A stretch of 64,000 nt of DNA from Sipunculus nudus (taxonomy: Eukaryota > Annelida > Sipuncula > Golfingiida > Sipunculidae), in contig CM049316.1 in assembly GCA_026874595.1 (NCBI GenBank), positions 25,009,839 through 25,073,838 on the forward strand, read 5' to 3'. Below the pieces are notes generated by a model that worked only from the letters and a program-made list of their open reading frames with translations, did no database searches and was not told the DNA's origin. Of the stretch, positions 11,193-24,149 are shown piece by piece (the first letter of the stretch is position 1; every line of letters starts with the position of its first letter). The translations under genes and the position numbers were made by a program.

Positions 11193-12829
11193 TATAATAT
11201 ACCTAGCATACACATGGCAAAAGTGCAGGTAGGGTATAACATACCAAACAAGACTAAACCAGAAGCAACTGGACTTGAATGGACTCAATTTCATGATTTC
11301 TATAGATGAATAGTACAAACGGCAATTTCTCAGCAAAAGTCTCTTGTATGGTATATATTGTACAAAGCATACACTTGTACGCCAAGATCACAAAACTGCA
11401 CGTAGGGTAGACCTTTCTATAACATGCCAAACAAAACAAGACTCAACTGGACCTGACTTGACTTAGCACGATCAAATAAGATCAAGTAAATGGACTCGCC
11501 TATAGTGAGAGTCATTCTAAAGCTGTACTGATTTTGAACTATACCATGCATACTATATGATAAAATACGGTAAATTATGCATACTAAACGTTACTTATAT
11601 CAAGTCTATGCAGCATATTGAGACTTACTCAGATAATTGAAATAATGCCTTATCTCTTATGCTTAAAAGAATTCTAATCATATTTACAAAAAGGGGGCTT
11701 TAGTTATTAATCTTTCCCAGAAAAGAAATAAATTGTAAGTCCGAGTCTCGGCACCAGAATCTTTGGAAACACGGTAAATCTATGTTTTTTTACGTCAAAT
11801 TATCTACCCACGATAGACCTATAGGTAGCTGGTAATTAAAATGAAGACGCACGTGTCGTACTGAGATAAAATTACCTGTCAAGTTATTGTTGTTAGCATT
11901 TTATAACTGTTTGAATGCATTTACCCTAATATTCATTCGGAAATTACATAGCACGACAATAGCAAACATTTAGTAGAAGAAAAAACAACAAAAGATGTCA
12001 TGCAGATTCCAGATATATTTGCTCTCGCCTGTTGTCACGTTGTTCTGCTAGACGGCATCTGCATGTCCAAATAGGGAATTGGATGTCCAGTTTTAGATAT
12101 TCGTGACCTCACGCCTGTTTACGGCTTCCGGAGAAGGCTCCTTATGACGACCGTCCGACCCAAGGACACTGTGTGCCTTTGTTGCTAAATTCGTAAATAA
12201 CCCATTCTAAACGTCCAGCTTTGTTGTTTTTATTTTCCCAAAATAAAGCTCCATAAATATCAAAGTCTGGTTGTCCTCAAGACACTCTGGTTTTGTTAGT
12301 AAAGACCAAAGTAAAACAAGGATTAACATAATTCAAGTTGAATGGCCAATAAGAAAAATTCAAATTCATATGCACAGTATGCTGAAAACATATTAAGGCT
12401 GAATTAAACCAAAGCGACAATATGAATAAAAAATACCAATAAAATTATTTCCGAAAAGTAAGAAATATATAATGAAACTTCCAAATAATAAAATCATGAA
12501 ATATTCATCACGCAAAGATACACTGTGGGGGCAGTGACAAGTAGTTTTAAATACAGTTAAAGAGTAACCAATGCATACGAATGCAAATTTGATTCATTAG
12601 CTCCGGAATTACAATATACAGATTACATATTAAAAATTGCTTAATTTTATTTGAATTCTGCAGACCCTTCGGACCTTCCATGATCCCATGTGACTCTCCA
12701 TAAGGGTTAATACTTGAATATCGAATTAAAAAAAAGGTCAACTGAAAGCTCTGGAATAGTGTAATTTTCTTTTACTTGTGAAGCAACTTTGTTTTATTTA
12801 TTGAAACCCTTTCAAAATGTGTTTTAGAT
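10922..12829. other. No gene recognised
   Basis: Apart from the (TA)n tract at 11145, I see only AT-rich sequence and two similar segments around 11240 and 11405 (CATACCAAACAAGAC-like) that may be a small local duplication. Confidence 0.45.
11145..11200. repeat. (TA)n microsatellite
   Basis: A TA run interrupted by G and C, forming a long self-complementary tract. Confidence 0.95.
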
Positions 12830-13041
12830 ACACTGGCGGTACACATATTTTCGACATGCGACCTGTGAAATCCGGATGTTAGTGTGACTACCCCCATGAG
12901 CGGTTTCGGGAAACTGGGAGAAATAACCTGTCAGGGTCGATAAGTGCGCGGGGTTTGGACACGAAAGTTCTCAGAGAATCTATCACCGTAGAAATTGTGG
13001 TAGCAATGGGACGTGTATCGGCAAAGTTTAAAGCGGAATAA
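12830..13041 (-). repeat. Dispersed repeat family A, minus-strand copy
   Basis: In reverse complement it reads TTTGCCGATACACGTCCCA at one end and a tail of the form CATGTCGAAAA..GTACCGCCAGT at the other, with an internal GGTTATTTCTCCCAGTTTC. It matches the copies at 14.4, 19.8 and 46.1 kb. No ORF is conserved between copies, so it is a non-autonomous repeat. Confidence 0.7.
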
Positions 13042-14247
13042 CATTTTTGTTTTACCACGTTCAAATCCTTAACTTCTAGTGAGATATATGCAGACTACTA
13101 AAATATTTGAGCACGAACCTATAGAAATGAATTCTTAATCTACGACTAATGACTTTTGTGGATTTATCAAAGATTTCAAAGGTATGATTGTCATCTTCTA
13201 GATATTTATCACTGGCTTTTTCTTTCATTACAGTATACGTTCATTGTGCATGATATTAGTGAGCGTCCTGTCAATGTATTGAAAAACTTAATTTGAATTT
13301 GAATACTTAACACTGATTAACACCGTATCTAACAAATTGTCTATTTCCGTTTCCTGTTTACATATCAGACATGTCTGTTGTTTCCAACTCTTAAGGCATA
13401 ACGCCAGCCAGACATGAGCAAAAATTTGCAAACTCCTACGGGAATGCGGCAGGCATACATTTATTTTTCAGATTGTTCTTTTTTCCTTCAGCGGGAGTTG
13501 ATAAGCGATCTACCTAGGGCTACAAGAGACAGTGACTTAGGGGCTGTCTCCGTGCTTTTGAGGATCTTTCTAAAAATACGCGCCGTCCTAATTGTGTCTC
13601 CCCCATGGGAGTTTACCGGCTGGAGCGGCGAGAATACCAGTACATTACAACAGCGAGGACTGTACGCCGGCAGCTCGACCACCGGCGTCACGATTATCCG
13701 ACCGTGTCTAGCTCCGTATAAACTTGTTACTCACAATCACGAAGCCAAGGGAAATAAATGATCTCCTCTGTATATTCCATGCATGCGTAAAAGTCATCTA
13801 TCGTTCCCTTCCATCTTTGCACAGGGTGTTTCATAGGGTGTTAGAAATAAAATTGTTAGAGAAAAAGTACCGAGGAAGTTTGAATAAGAGATTTCCGAAA
13901 ATGTCGAGAACGGCATAAAGCAGGGCTGTTAATGTTTTACCTAAAGTTAATTTGATATTTCATTACAATTAGTTTGCATTTACTAAAAAATAAAATAATA
14001 AATATGAATAAAATTGAAATAGAAAAAAATTGAGGAATTCCTTACCTTCCGAACTTTCTCGAGGTTCCAGAAAGATTTATATATTTAAGGTTCCAGACAG
14101 AACCTTCAAAGGGTGCCCACTGTGTAGGTCCACTCTAAAGAACCTTTAAAGGTTCTAAGTAAATCCCTATTTTCTTAGAGTGTATACAGAAACCAGAAAC
14201 CCTCATGGTTTTGTCGCAACGCGTTTTCTAATGATATTACTAGGGAT

Positions 14248-14249
<2 letters not shown>

Positions 14250-14304
<55 letters not shown>

Positions 14305-14362
14305 CAGAGAGAGACAGACACAGAGAGAGAAACACATATGGAGACAGAGAGAGAGAGAGATA
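14250..14362. repeat. (GA)n microsatellite with GACA variants
   Basis: A pure GA run to about 14300, followed by GAGACAGA-type variants. The Arg/Glu and Ser/Leu ORFs here are artefacts of the repeat. Confidence 0.95.
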
Positions 14363-14441
14363 AACAATGAGACACACAGAGAGAATAAATTCAATAATCC
14401 TTTACTCTAATATGCGGCTTTAGGCGTGGTCTAAAAAATAC

Positions 14442-14668
14442 ATTATTCCACTCTAAACTTTGCCGATACACGTCCCAGATAGATTATCGCCTGCACGCGG
14501 TCCTCGGAGCTCTTTGGGGTTGCATCCCCGCGCCCGAACCAAACCCTAACAGGTTTATTTCTCCAAGTTTCTCGAAACTGCCCTTTGAGGCTGTCATTTT
14601 TCATACACACTAAACTCCGGATGTCACAGTTTGCATGTCCAAAATAAGGGCATACCGTCAGTATATGA
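14442..14668 (+). repeat. Dispersed repeat family A, plus-strand copy
   Basis: It contains CTTTGCCGATACACGTCC, GCATCCCCGCGCCC, GGTTTATTTCTCCAAG, TTTCTCGAAACTGC and CGGATGTCACAG, ending in GGCATACCGTCAGTA. It is the best-preserved copy for the central TTTCTCGAAACTGC block. Confidence 0.7.
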
Positions 14669-14770
14669 AATCGATGAAAAGCACCTGAAGATTTTCTCAG
14701 TCAGCATGGACCACTGATATTATATTAAAGTGATCGTCAAAGTACTCTACTTATATAGTTCACACGCCGA

Positions 14771-16072
14771 GGAAATGCGTCGAAACAACAGCAATTCATC
14801 TATAGGGAACACCGCTCAAATTCAACAGGGAGTGATGTGAAACGGTGAACACAGCCAGCAAAGAGACTCAAGGGGCCGAGGTCCCTAACCTAATGCAATG
14901 ACCAGCAATCTAATTTATTGACGTGCCATTTTGCAACTGAGGAAAGTCACTCCGCCCCTTGACCAGTCGGCAGGACCCGGAGACCGGTGCAGCAAGGGCA
15001 TGAAATAACACTATTTGCCTTCAGCCAGGAGCTAATAATAGGTTTTCCATAATTTAATAGTCTTGTCCTCAAATGGGGAAGGAAGTGTTGTTACGTGACG
15101 TACATAAACCTCTTAACATGGGTGTAGTTTTGGTGTTTCTTTCACTGAACTAGATGTCACAATGACCTACTAGTTCAAAGGTTGCTTGTAGTCTACCGAG
15201 TCGGTATTTTTGGGCTTCGTAAATATCCTAGCATTTTAACATTGGTTTTGGACGAGAGCAGAAATTGGAGTCATGTAGGGTATCTTTCACAGATTAATAA
15301 GTATCAGAAGCAGGAAGAGCCTGAGGGTAAAATGGTGCTAGACTGGTCTTTAAAGAAATATAATTGGAAGATCTGTGTCCATATCAGAGGTGTGGCAAGT
15401 CATATAAGCATTTACTGCCTTCGGCGGGAGGGTTTTCCCTTTCATGTGGGTGGGTTGGTGTTTGTTCACAACACCTGAAGCATACAGTCCTGAACGGAAT
15501 CTCATGAAATTTGCAGAGCATTTCGGGAATGGGCTTATTAAATATCGATTCAATGCCGGTCAGTTCATCCAAAGTGAAAGCCAGAAAGGGTAAACTTCTG
15601 ATAGAAGCCTTTAAATATCTGGCAGTGAGACTGTTGACTTTCTCCAAACCTGTGCATACAAAGACTCCTGTCGGACAATCACAGATCACTTATCATACGG
15701 TTATGTTCATCTTCACTCAATAGACAACGCTACCTGCAGGCCCCGGACCTATCATTTAAATATATCAAGAATGAAAGGTAAAAGTAAAATATGACACATG
15801 ACAAACACAGTGCAGAGCCGTCCATACGGCGTTATTGCAACGGCCAGAACTGAAACGCCAGAACTGCTCTAATGCTTCCCGCGATGGTATAAACATACCA
15901 TTCCAAATCAGGCTGTACCAAGAGAACTGTATGCACCCCAAACTGGCAAGCCGCTTTAATGGCTGTTTGACATTTTACGATATAAGTCTCACGGAGTTGC
16001 GTCTAACCGGGAGACGACAGAGACAGGTCACCTGTAGTCTGGTTCGAGGTAGTGAAAATAGCGCCGCCTAGC
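14771..16072. repeat. Tandem duplication, copy 1 (long form, 1302 bp)
   Basis: The first 897 bp (to 15667) match 16073-16969 at a constant offset of 1302 bp with about 2% difference in the part I compared base by base. Positions 15668-15990 (323 bp) are present only in this copy. Positions 15991-16072 match 16970-17051. A 98-codon ORF from a TTG (15182-15478) is duplicated with four amino-acid changes, but it has no ATG start and no recognisable domain. Part of the unit (about 15415-15620) resembles dispersed family B. Confidence 0.9.
15415..15620 (+). repeat. Dispersed repeat family B, partial copy inside the tandem unit
   Basis: The blocks TGCCTTCGGCGGGAGGG, GTTTGTTCACAACA, GAACGGAATCTCATGAAATT and AGAGCATTTCGGGAATG align with the copies at 21.3 and 30 kb. 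An equivalent copy lies at 16717-16922 in the second unit. Confidence 0.65.
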
Positions 16073-17052
16073 GGAAATGCGCCGAAACAACAGCAATTCA
16101 TCTATAGGGAACACCGCTCAAATTCAACAGGGAGTGACGTGAAACGGTGAACACAGCCAGCAAAGAGACTCAAGTGGCCGCGGTCCCTAACCTAATGCAA
16201 TGACCAGCAATCTAATTTATTGACGTGCCATTTTGCAACTGAGGAAAGTCACTCCGCCCCTTGACCAGTCGGCAGGACCCGGAGACCGGTGCAGCAAGGG
16301 CATGCAAAAACACTATTTGCCTTCAGCCAGGAGCTAATAATAGGTTTTCCATAATTTTATAGTCTTGTCCTCAAATGGGGAAGGAAGTGTTGTTACGTGA
16401 CGTACATTAACCTCTTAACATGGGTGTAGTTTTGGTGTTTCTTTCACTGAACTAGATGTCACAATGACCTACTAGTTCAAAGGTTGCTTGTAGTCTACCG
16501 AGTCGGTATTTTTGGGCTTCGTAAATATCCTAGCATTTTAACATTGGTTTTGGACGAGAGCAGAAATAGGAGTCATGTAGGGTATCTTTCACAGATTAAT
16601 AAGTATCAGAGACAGGAAGAGCCTGAGGGTAAAATGGTGCTAGACTGGTCTTTAAAGAAATATAATTGGAAGATCTGTGTCCATATTAGAGGTGTGGCAA
16701 GTCATATAAGCATTTACTGCCTTCGGCGGGAGGGTTTTCCCTTTCATGTGGGTGGGTTTGTGTTTGTTCACGACACCTGAAGCATACAGTCCTGAACGGA
16801 ATCTCATGAAATTTGCAGGGCATTTCGGGAATGGGCTTATTAAATATCGATTCAATGCCGGTCAGTTCATCCAAAGTGAAAGCCAGAGAGGGTAAACTTC
16901 TGATAGAAGCCTTTAAATATCTGGCAGTGAGACTGTTGACTTTCTCCAAACCTGTGCATACAAAGACTCACGGAGTTGCGTCTAACCGGGAGACGACAGA
17001 GACAGGTCACTTGTAGTCTGTTTCGAGGTAGTGAACAGCGCCGCCTAGCGGA
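16073..17052. repeat. Tandem duplication, copy 2 (short form, about 980 bp)
   Basis: This copy follows copy 1 directly. It lacks the 323-bp segment of copy 1. The junction falls on a shared CTC (15665-15667 and 15988-15990 in copy 1, 16967-16969 here), as in a microhomology deletion. The duplication edges both lie at GCGGAAA or GAGGAAA, so short homology may also have driven the duplication. Confidence 0.9.
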
Positions 17053-17632
17053 AAAAAGTATGTTTCCAAGAAAATCTCTTGAGCATTACCACGCGCTCAG
17101 GCGTAGTAATTAAAATGTTAGTGAGTCACCAGCTTTTTTCTTCAAATGGATATCGAAATGTCTGTCAGGTTTTTCAGGGCCATCCACCAGGACTGGTAGC
17201 TAATTTTTGTGTCTCTTTCAGTGGTATCTGTTGAGGCACAGTGTTGCTTTAATACCAAAAATCTGAGTGCAACGGATAAATATTCAGCAATATAAATGGT
17301 GCATCAGGTATGTTGACGTGATTTTAAAATGGACCATATTTGCGAGGGCAGATGTTTAAACATTGTTACAGGTGCTCTTTTTATTGTGTGGCACGGGCGT
17401 AACTCATGTTGTGGCGTTCTTGCCTTGCCGCTTGTTACAATCTGTGTTTAGTCCGTACCGGTTGAACTCTTGTTGTCCTGCTGGCTTGGTCGTGAGTCAC
17501 GTGTACACCATGGTATGTAGAGATACACGGCGCTATTTTTCTAGAGAATTCCTGAAGCGCGTGTTTACTGTGATTGTGCAAGATCTTGTAGACTGTTGGA
17601 GAAGGGGAAAGTTCCCGGCTTGGGTGTGAAGG

Positions 17633-17640
17633 TATATAAA
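17633..17640 (+). promoter_or_regulatory. TATA box of solo LTR copy 1
   Basis: TATATAAA lies in the expected U3 position, about 365 bp before the AATAAA. In copy 2 the matching site is TATAAAT. Confidence 0.65.
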
Positions 17641-17997
17641 GTGGCTGTTTTTTAAAACCAGAGGACAGACAGCAGAGCAGATTCCAGCGGACGCAGAAGC
17701 GTGTGTCAGATTCAAAGACCTTAGCCGCCGAATGCAGCAATTATACATTTTCAAAGACTTTCTCCTGGATTTTATGCATTTGGACTTCAGTTTGCTTTTC
17801 TGGGTGTTACAAGAGCTTTCCACTGGACTGTAATTCTCCGAGAGTTTACATTTAAAGGACTTATCGTTGTGATGGTGTTGGTATCCAGGTAGTGTGCACA
17901 ATATTTTCTATGCGATTGTATTGACTTGTTGCTATACCGCTGTTTTACTTTAAAATTGTATTGATTTAGTGTGTTGTATTGTTAGGGTTGTTTTAAG

Positions 17998-18003
17998 AAT
18001 AAA
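17998..18003 (+). terminator. Poly(A) signal of solo LTR copy 1
   Basis: AATAAA stands in a block conserved with copy 2, where the same position reads AATACA. Confidence 0.6.
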
Positions 18004-18287
18004 TTATAGTTATTTGTTAACAAAAATCCACTGACTTCTTTATTCCTTCCCCTAGACATTTTCCGCTGCCTAGTGTTACAGAATCTGATTTTTTTTATCT
18101 CCGTTACAGAATTTGTGTTCATCACGCATACGTTATCTGTTTATACTAGGTTCCGTAACATCATCTACGACAAAGATTAATGTTATAATCCGAATGTTTA
18201 TTTACTCAGGGTAGGAGGCGAGAAGTTTAGCCCCGGAATTCAATGTTTAAACCACTATCTACATCAACGATGTAAAGTAGAAATATG

Positions 18288-18332
18288 TATTCCTAGGAAT
18301 GCAGGCCTCGGCCATGTGGGCGGTCCTTAATC
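18288..18332 (-). repeat. Dispersed repeat family B, terminal fragment
   Basis: In reverse complement ATTAAGGACCGCCCACATGG followed by CCGAGGCCTGCATTCC matches the end of the 21.3 kb copy. A second family-B-like fragment (CACTTATTCAGCC, TATTCCCGTGTTCA) follows at about 18765-18810. Confidence 0.55.
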
Positions 18333-19793
18333 TGGATTACTCTGCAACCCGTGTTTTTTTTTCACTATGACCCCGCATCCCCAGATTCATTGGTGCACAA
18401 GTTCCCAAAAGTGTTGCTTGTCCCACATGCGGCGTATTTTTCTTTGTTCTAAGTGTACGTTCAAATCTGCTTGCATCACAGGGACATGAAAAGTGACCAT
18501 TCAAGTGAAGCTGCATGGCGACTTTCCAAATATGGCAAAGAACTGGTGCGTAGCCCAAAAAAAAAAATGACAAGCGTGACCTTCGACCAAGTAGGCGGAG
18601 CATGTGGGACAAATCAGTTATGAAATGTAAAGCAAGCCATGAGATGTGCTTGTCTTGTGTCAATCACGGCAGGCTCGCCTAAACGGCTCGCCAGCCATGT
18701 TACACAAGCCTCGCAAACCTCACGGCTTGCATAACATTTCATTGGGCTATAATCAATGCATACACTTATTCAGCCATATTCCCGTGTTCAATCGTGCATA
18801 TGTGACTACACATATGTGATTATTACTTGATGACGTTCCTGGTTCCATATCAGGGCATTTTTAGCCTTTGTCACGATTTATCACGTTGTCATTTATCAAT
18901 GACTTTAATAGGAACCAATACTTAAATAAGGTATATAAAAATATATATAAAATTCAAAATTTAAGACTAAGTCTTTTTTTACAATATAGGTCCTTTTAAT
19001 TCTATGGATTGAAGAAAACATAGATTTTAGGTTATATATCTACGGCACGGCATATGTACCAATTAAGTAGTAATAACATTCCTTAAGGCATTAGAACGAT
19101 TCTCTGAGGTTCCGTCGAGATACCACCATGTTGCCGTGGAGGTGCTGGCGGGGCTCTTTCCTGGGAGAGTATTTTCAGAAGTTCCTACTAGAACCTACAT
19201 TAAAGAGACCTAATCACGTTCAAAGCAGATTGATTTAACACGAAAAATAGAACAGCAACATATCTTCGAAATAAAACGGTCCCAGGAAAAATAATGTACT
19301 AAAACCGTTGGCTTACTCCTGTCCTTGAGTATTTAAAAAGTGAACAAAACGCGATCACTGGCGTCAACATAAACATAGCGCGAACCCCACCTGCGTTTTC
19401 TGTTTTCTTTTCAGGCCTATAATCAGTGTTTCACAACCGTGTAAGTTCATGTTTGAATTACTTCTTTTTTTAGATCTGTCCCGTTTACGCAAAACGAGAC
19501 CTTCAGTCACGCGGCCCTGTTATGGTAAATAGACACACGTGGACCGTGTTTACTCACACGCAGAACCATAACAAGTTGTTAAGCAGACGAACGGGAAGTA
19601 CTGAGAAAGTGTGCTGGGTTAACTAGGAAACTTTGTATAAAGCAAAAATGAACTGATAGACTCCTTGTTATGTCCCTTGAAGGCAGCTCAGCATCTGACC
19701 TTGCTGTTGGTTTGATCATCGTTCCTATAACTGACCTGCACAGTCAGCGAAGAAATGGTCGTATCCTTCCATTATTTGAGGATTTGAGCATTA
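18333..19793. other. No gene recognised; inverted segment and repeat fragments
   Basis: TTGTCCCACATGC near 18419 and GCATGTGGGACAA near 18600 are inverted copies, about 190 bp apart. The segment at 18765-18810 resembles family B. The 108-codon minus ORF has no conserved feature. Confidence 0.45.
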
Positions 19794-20030
19794 TTTCTCT
19801 AATACTTTGCCGATACACGTCATCTTCTTCAAATTCCTCTTCGCAGATAGGTTTTCGGCTGTACGCGATCCTCCGGAGTACTTTCGTGTCGTGTTCCCAC
19901 GCCCTTATCGAACCATGACAGGTTTATTCTTCCCAATTTCTTGATGAAGCTTATTTTACATACACAGTAAAACCCGGATGTCACAGGTCGCATGTCGAAA
20001 TTATGGGTATACCGCCAGTAATTGTAATTT
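19794..20030 (+). repeat. Dispersed repeat family A, plus-strand copy
   Basis: It begins with CTTTGCCGATACACGTC and ends with GGGTATACCGCCAGTAATT. It shares CCCGGATGTCACAGGTCGC with the reverse-strand copy near 12.85 kb. The local 82-aa ORF comes from the repeat and is not conserved. Confidence 0.7.
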
Positions 20031-21311
20031 TTACTACATACCCAAACCAGACGGTTGTGACAAGGCAACCAGTGCTACGTACAGTTACCAGACTCGGTCA
20101 TTCGGATATAAACATTACAGATAATCCTCCAGTACAATTATCTACATTTCATCGCTACATGTTTACTGAACCCGGCCATCGGAATAATCCACGTCAATAT
20201 TTCTTCCGATGACTAGACATTTCAAGGCCAAACCAAATAAAATACTCTGTTCAACTGAATCACTACTCCTATTATTTGCAGATTATTTGTGTGCGTGTGT
20301 GTTTGTGTGTGCATGAGCCCAAAACCTTAGGTAATGTTGCCATTAACACTTTTGCCTCGATCCCGTCAAAATATATAGAAAATGGGCCTTGTTTATACAT
20401 GTTTTTGCTTATATACATTATTAAAAAATAAAGCACATTTTTGAACTCTACTTGAAATTTTGCAGATCTGTATTTTTGTCTCGACCGTTAAATATTTAAG
20501 AACAAATTTAAAAATTGCCTACTCGCTGGATAATTTTTCAATCCATAGTCAATGAAGTCGTGTTATGTTTGTTTTGGCCTAGGTATATAAGTACTCAATC
20601 AGGGAGAAACGTGTAACATATATATTCACAGGCTGGGGAAATTGAATAGTGTGATAAACTTCCCTTGCCTCAAATGTCGTCCCAGATGAAAGACCCACAA
20701 GACTTTAACCATAAAACCAGCGACTCCTGTCGTCGTAGATTGACACTGAATTTTCGGGTCAGACAAAACGATAAGGGAAAGGTCAAATTTAGTCAAATCT
20801 CGATTTCTAAGAATAATAAACTACCTTCTATATGTCTCGAGGAGCATTTTGACATAAGGTTATTGTAGGAGCCTCTGTCTTGTATTTGTTTACTTTTGAT
20901 TACATTTTGAATTGCCACACTGCGCAATATCGGACTTACCAGAGTTTTTAGTAGGACCGACCTCTGGCGGAAGGGTAAGGAAGTGCCTAACTTTCCTAAG
21001 CGAACAGTTACATTAACAAAAAGACCTGTTGAAATCTCCCTAGTGCATTTTCTTGCGTAAAAGGCGTTTCCTGAGATATGTACCAAACTGTTCCAAATGC
21101 AATCATCTCTAGAAATTTACTGATATATAGTTAACGTTGTTGTTATGATAAAGTTCTCTGAAGGACACAGGCAGAAACAGCGCAAATTTAGAAGCACAAA
21201 CATATAGTCAGGACAAGCGTTCAATACCATGTTTTGATATGCTGAAAGAGGAAATGATTTTCAATTGATTTGACCTTCTATGGCAGCCTGGTATCCTGCT
21301 CGCCTCGGACA

Positions 21312-21650
21312 TTCATTGCTTCCGCCAGGAGGGTATGTGTTTATTCCCGTTCGTATGTTTATGTCTGTGCTTGTGTATTTGTTCACAACATAATTCAGAC
21401 AAACATGAACGGGATCTCATGGAATTTTCAGGGCATTCCATGAGGAGCAATGAAGAATCCATTAGGTTATATTGTGGGTCAGGCTCATTATTCGGATCAA
21501 GGTAAGACTTCCAGGATTAATCACAAATATTCAGACGGAAATGCCCCATTGAAAACATGACCCAATAAGAGAATGTAAACACGTTGTAGGGAGCATCCCA
21601 CATTAAGGACCGCCCATGCCATGTTGGATGCCTGCACTCCCAAAAACGCA
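21312..21650 (+). repeat. Dispersed repeat family B, plus-strand copy
   Basis: It starts at ATTGCTTCCGCCAGGAGG, runs through GTTCACAACATAATTCAGAC, a GGATCTCATGG-ATTTTCAGGG block and GAAGAATCCATTAG, and ends in a segment like ATTAAGGACCGCCCATG and GCCTGCACTCC. No protein is encoded. Confidence 0.7.
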
Positions 21651-24149
21651 GATTCCCAGTTTTAACTGACTCTCCTATCGTCAAAGAACCCCACCTCGAT
21701 TCAAAAGTATGTCATGTGCCTTTATAGTTTATACAGGAAACTGAAAATTGTAGAATGGTTCTCAGTCCAGCGCATGCCCCCGCCACGGCAAACAATTTAC
21801 CTAATCATCTACTTCATCCGGATTCAAAGCAACATTTAATGTCTCTCTCCCAACCACGTTCCTGATAAACGTTTTTGGGAAATCGGTAAATATTTCTTTT
21901 GCGTAATCCTGATAACAAACCAACAAACAAAGGGAAAGCAGAATGAAACTTACTTACTGAAGGCAATGACCCCTGTCTTAAGATTAAACCTTTCCATAAA
22001 TTGTTATTAGAAATCAAAGATTTTTCTGTGATATCTTGTACAAAACCAGATAAAAACAGACAGATATTTAGACAGACAGAAGGATGGAAAAACACGGGCG
22101 CTATTTCAACCTCACTCCAACAGGAAGAAGGTAAAAACAATGAAATGTTCAAGTTTACTCACCTCATCTGGTTTGTAACCATGTGCTCCACAGACATCTC
22201 CCACGCTGGCCGGTTATTCCATGAAACACCGGCGTGTTAGTATCGATTTTTTTGCGGTAACAAGCAAAGTGCTATAATCAGTAGTGATTGATCGAGTAAG
22301 GGTAGTAAACCCGTCCACCGTGTCCTGCGCTTGGCAAGTTCTCGTTGTCAACAGAGGGCGTGGGTCGTCTTATCTGGTCCGACAGGGATGTCACTCCTTC
22401 GATCCTATGGCAGGCCTTGCGGACATAATGTCTAATACTTCCCTGAATTTATCGCCTATACACATATCTACCATGTCTGGACTGATACCAGTGTTTCTGT
22501 GGAGCGCTGACGTGACAGAAGGCCGACGCCGCGCCAGAAGCCGTTGGAAGACCTTCGGGGAAACCGATGGGTTTCCTCCCGTTGTGTAGAAGTCAGTATT
22601 TGAGTCGGCGTTGATTACAGCTCTTCTTCTCTGACTATAACATCCGGGTTATATCTCATACTGAAAGGGTACCGGCACACCATTAACCAATGATATCCAT
22701 TTTGTATCAATGGAGCGCGCGTAAAATATTAATGATCCCATAAACGAAAGACGATTATTGCATCTGCGCCAAATTAAATCATATAATAATCCAGGCATTT
22801 ATTTTGGTTATGTGTCCCATAGGGGTTTACATCATCACAGCAGGAACAAGCTTGACTTTAGATGGAGAAAAGTCGATGTATTTCCCATATCAATGTAAAA
22901 TATAGAACGGAGCCCGGGTGTCAGTACAAATCAGTCATAAACTGCACTGTTGGGACGTCTACAGTGCAATCCAGATAGTTAAACTAATTCAGATACATCT
23001 TTAGCGTATGTCTCAAGGAAAAAAAACGAAATGAAGATTTTTCTTCCTCTGTCGTTTTCTCTGTCAATATCTCTCAGGCTTTTAGCTTAACATTGTTTCT
23101 TTTTTTGTCACTTCCTTTATCTTGTTTCCTGTCAGATCTCTGAAGAGTTTATGGTATCGTCAATACCTTGGAAATGCCATCTGTCTAAAATGAGCCAGGA
23201 CATCTGGAAAGAAGATAAAACAAAAATGAGAAAGGTGGTTTGTATTTTCATCCAAACAGCTCTGTGCTTGAAAGTAGCCACGCTTAGAGGCCATTGTGAC
23301 GTGAATGTCGATTCAAAAGGTAAAGGATATCAACCATTCTTTTGGAATTGAACCGCAGGTGACTTTCGGAATTTCGATTGCTTCCTTCTTCCATTTAAAA
23401 TTATAGTTTTGAAATTTACATCATCAGTTCTGCAAGATACCCGCCACCTGACGGCCGTATTCGTGCGGTAAGTGCACAGTGCTGAGAGGACCGAATTATT
23501 TAATTAGCATCAGCGTCACCATCGCGTTTTTACGATCTTCTCTTTTATCAAGCACCCATCACAAATACTTTTATTTTTTTTCTTATTCTAAATTTAACTT
23601 AGTCATGATAAGTAATCCATAACCTTTGTACAAATCTCATTGAATGAACAATGCAAAACTCATTAAGTGATTTTTTTTATTAAATCTAAATTGTACCGAC
23701 AAACTCATGTTAACTCGGACCATGGAAAACCCAGCCAGCATAAACGCGGCCGAATTCTTGCTGACCAGTCCCACTCTCACTCTAACAAATGCCGTTTTTG
23801 GTTTATAATATATTGACTGTCACCTTTTAACATCAGTGTTAAGGTGGAAGCGTGTAGTACATTGGTACAATATCCCTGTAGAAATTCTCATTTTAAATGG
23901 TTAAAATGTCAATGATATTCTCCCATAACCTGAAGAATTTATCAACCTGCCGATTAGCGTAATGAATTCCAAAATATGTCCATAGTCGATCTGTTTATCA
24001 TGTATTTTCCATCTGGAAATTATTGTCGCAGAACACGTGTTTATTTGTAATAGTTTCCATGATCACACCTGTTTAGTCATCTGCTTTACTGAAAGGTCCA
24101 TGTGAGACTTGCCCAGCTTGGCTTCAAGCATTACACATACCGAGTAATC
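21651..24149. other. No gene recognised
   Basis: Several ORFs of 66-112 codons occur, most without ATG. None shows a known motif or a convincing splice context. Confidence 0.45.

Larger units (their letters stand above)
17364..18160 (+). mobile_element. Solo LTR, copy 1 of the family (797 bp)
   Basis: It begins TGTTACAG and ends CCGTAACA, giving the TG...CA ends and short inverted termini of LTRs. It carries a U3-R-U5 layout: TATATAAA at 17633-17640 and an intact AATAAA at 17998-18003. The homologous element at 32.5 kb has the same ends and internal order. There is no primer-binding site, gag or pol sequence on either side. The direct target repeat is not clear here (AACAT on the left; the right flank begins TCATC). 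Confidence 0.8.

Noticed and set aside
15182-15478. 98-codon ORF duplicated at 16484-16780
   Set aside because: It starts at TTG, four of six base differences or more change the protein, and part of it lies in a dispersed repeat.
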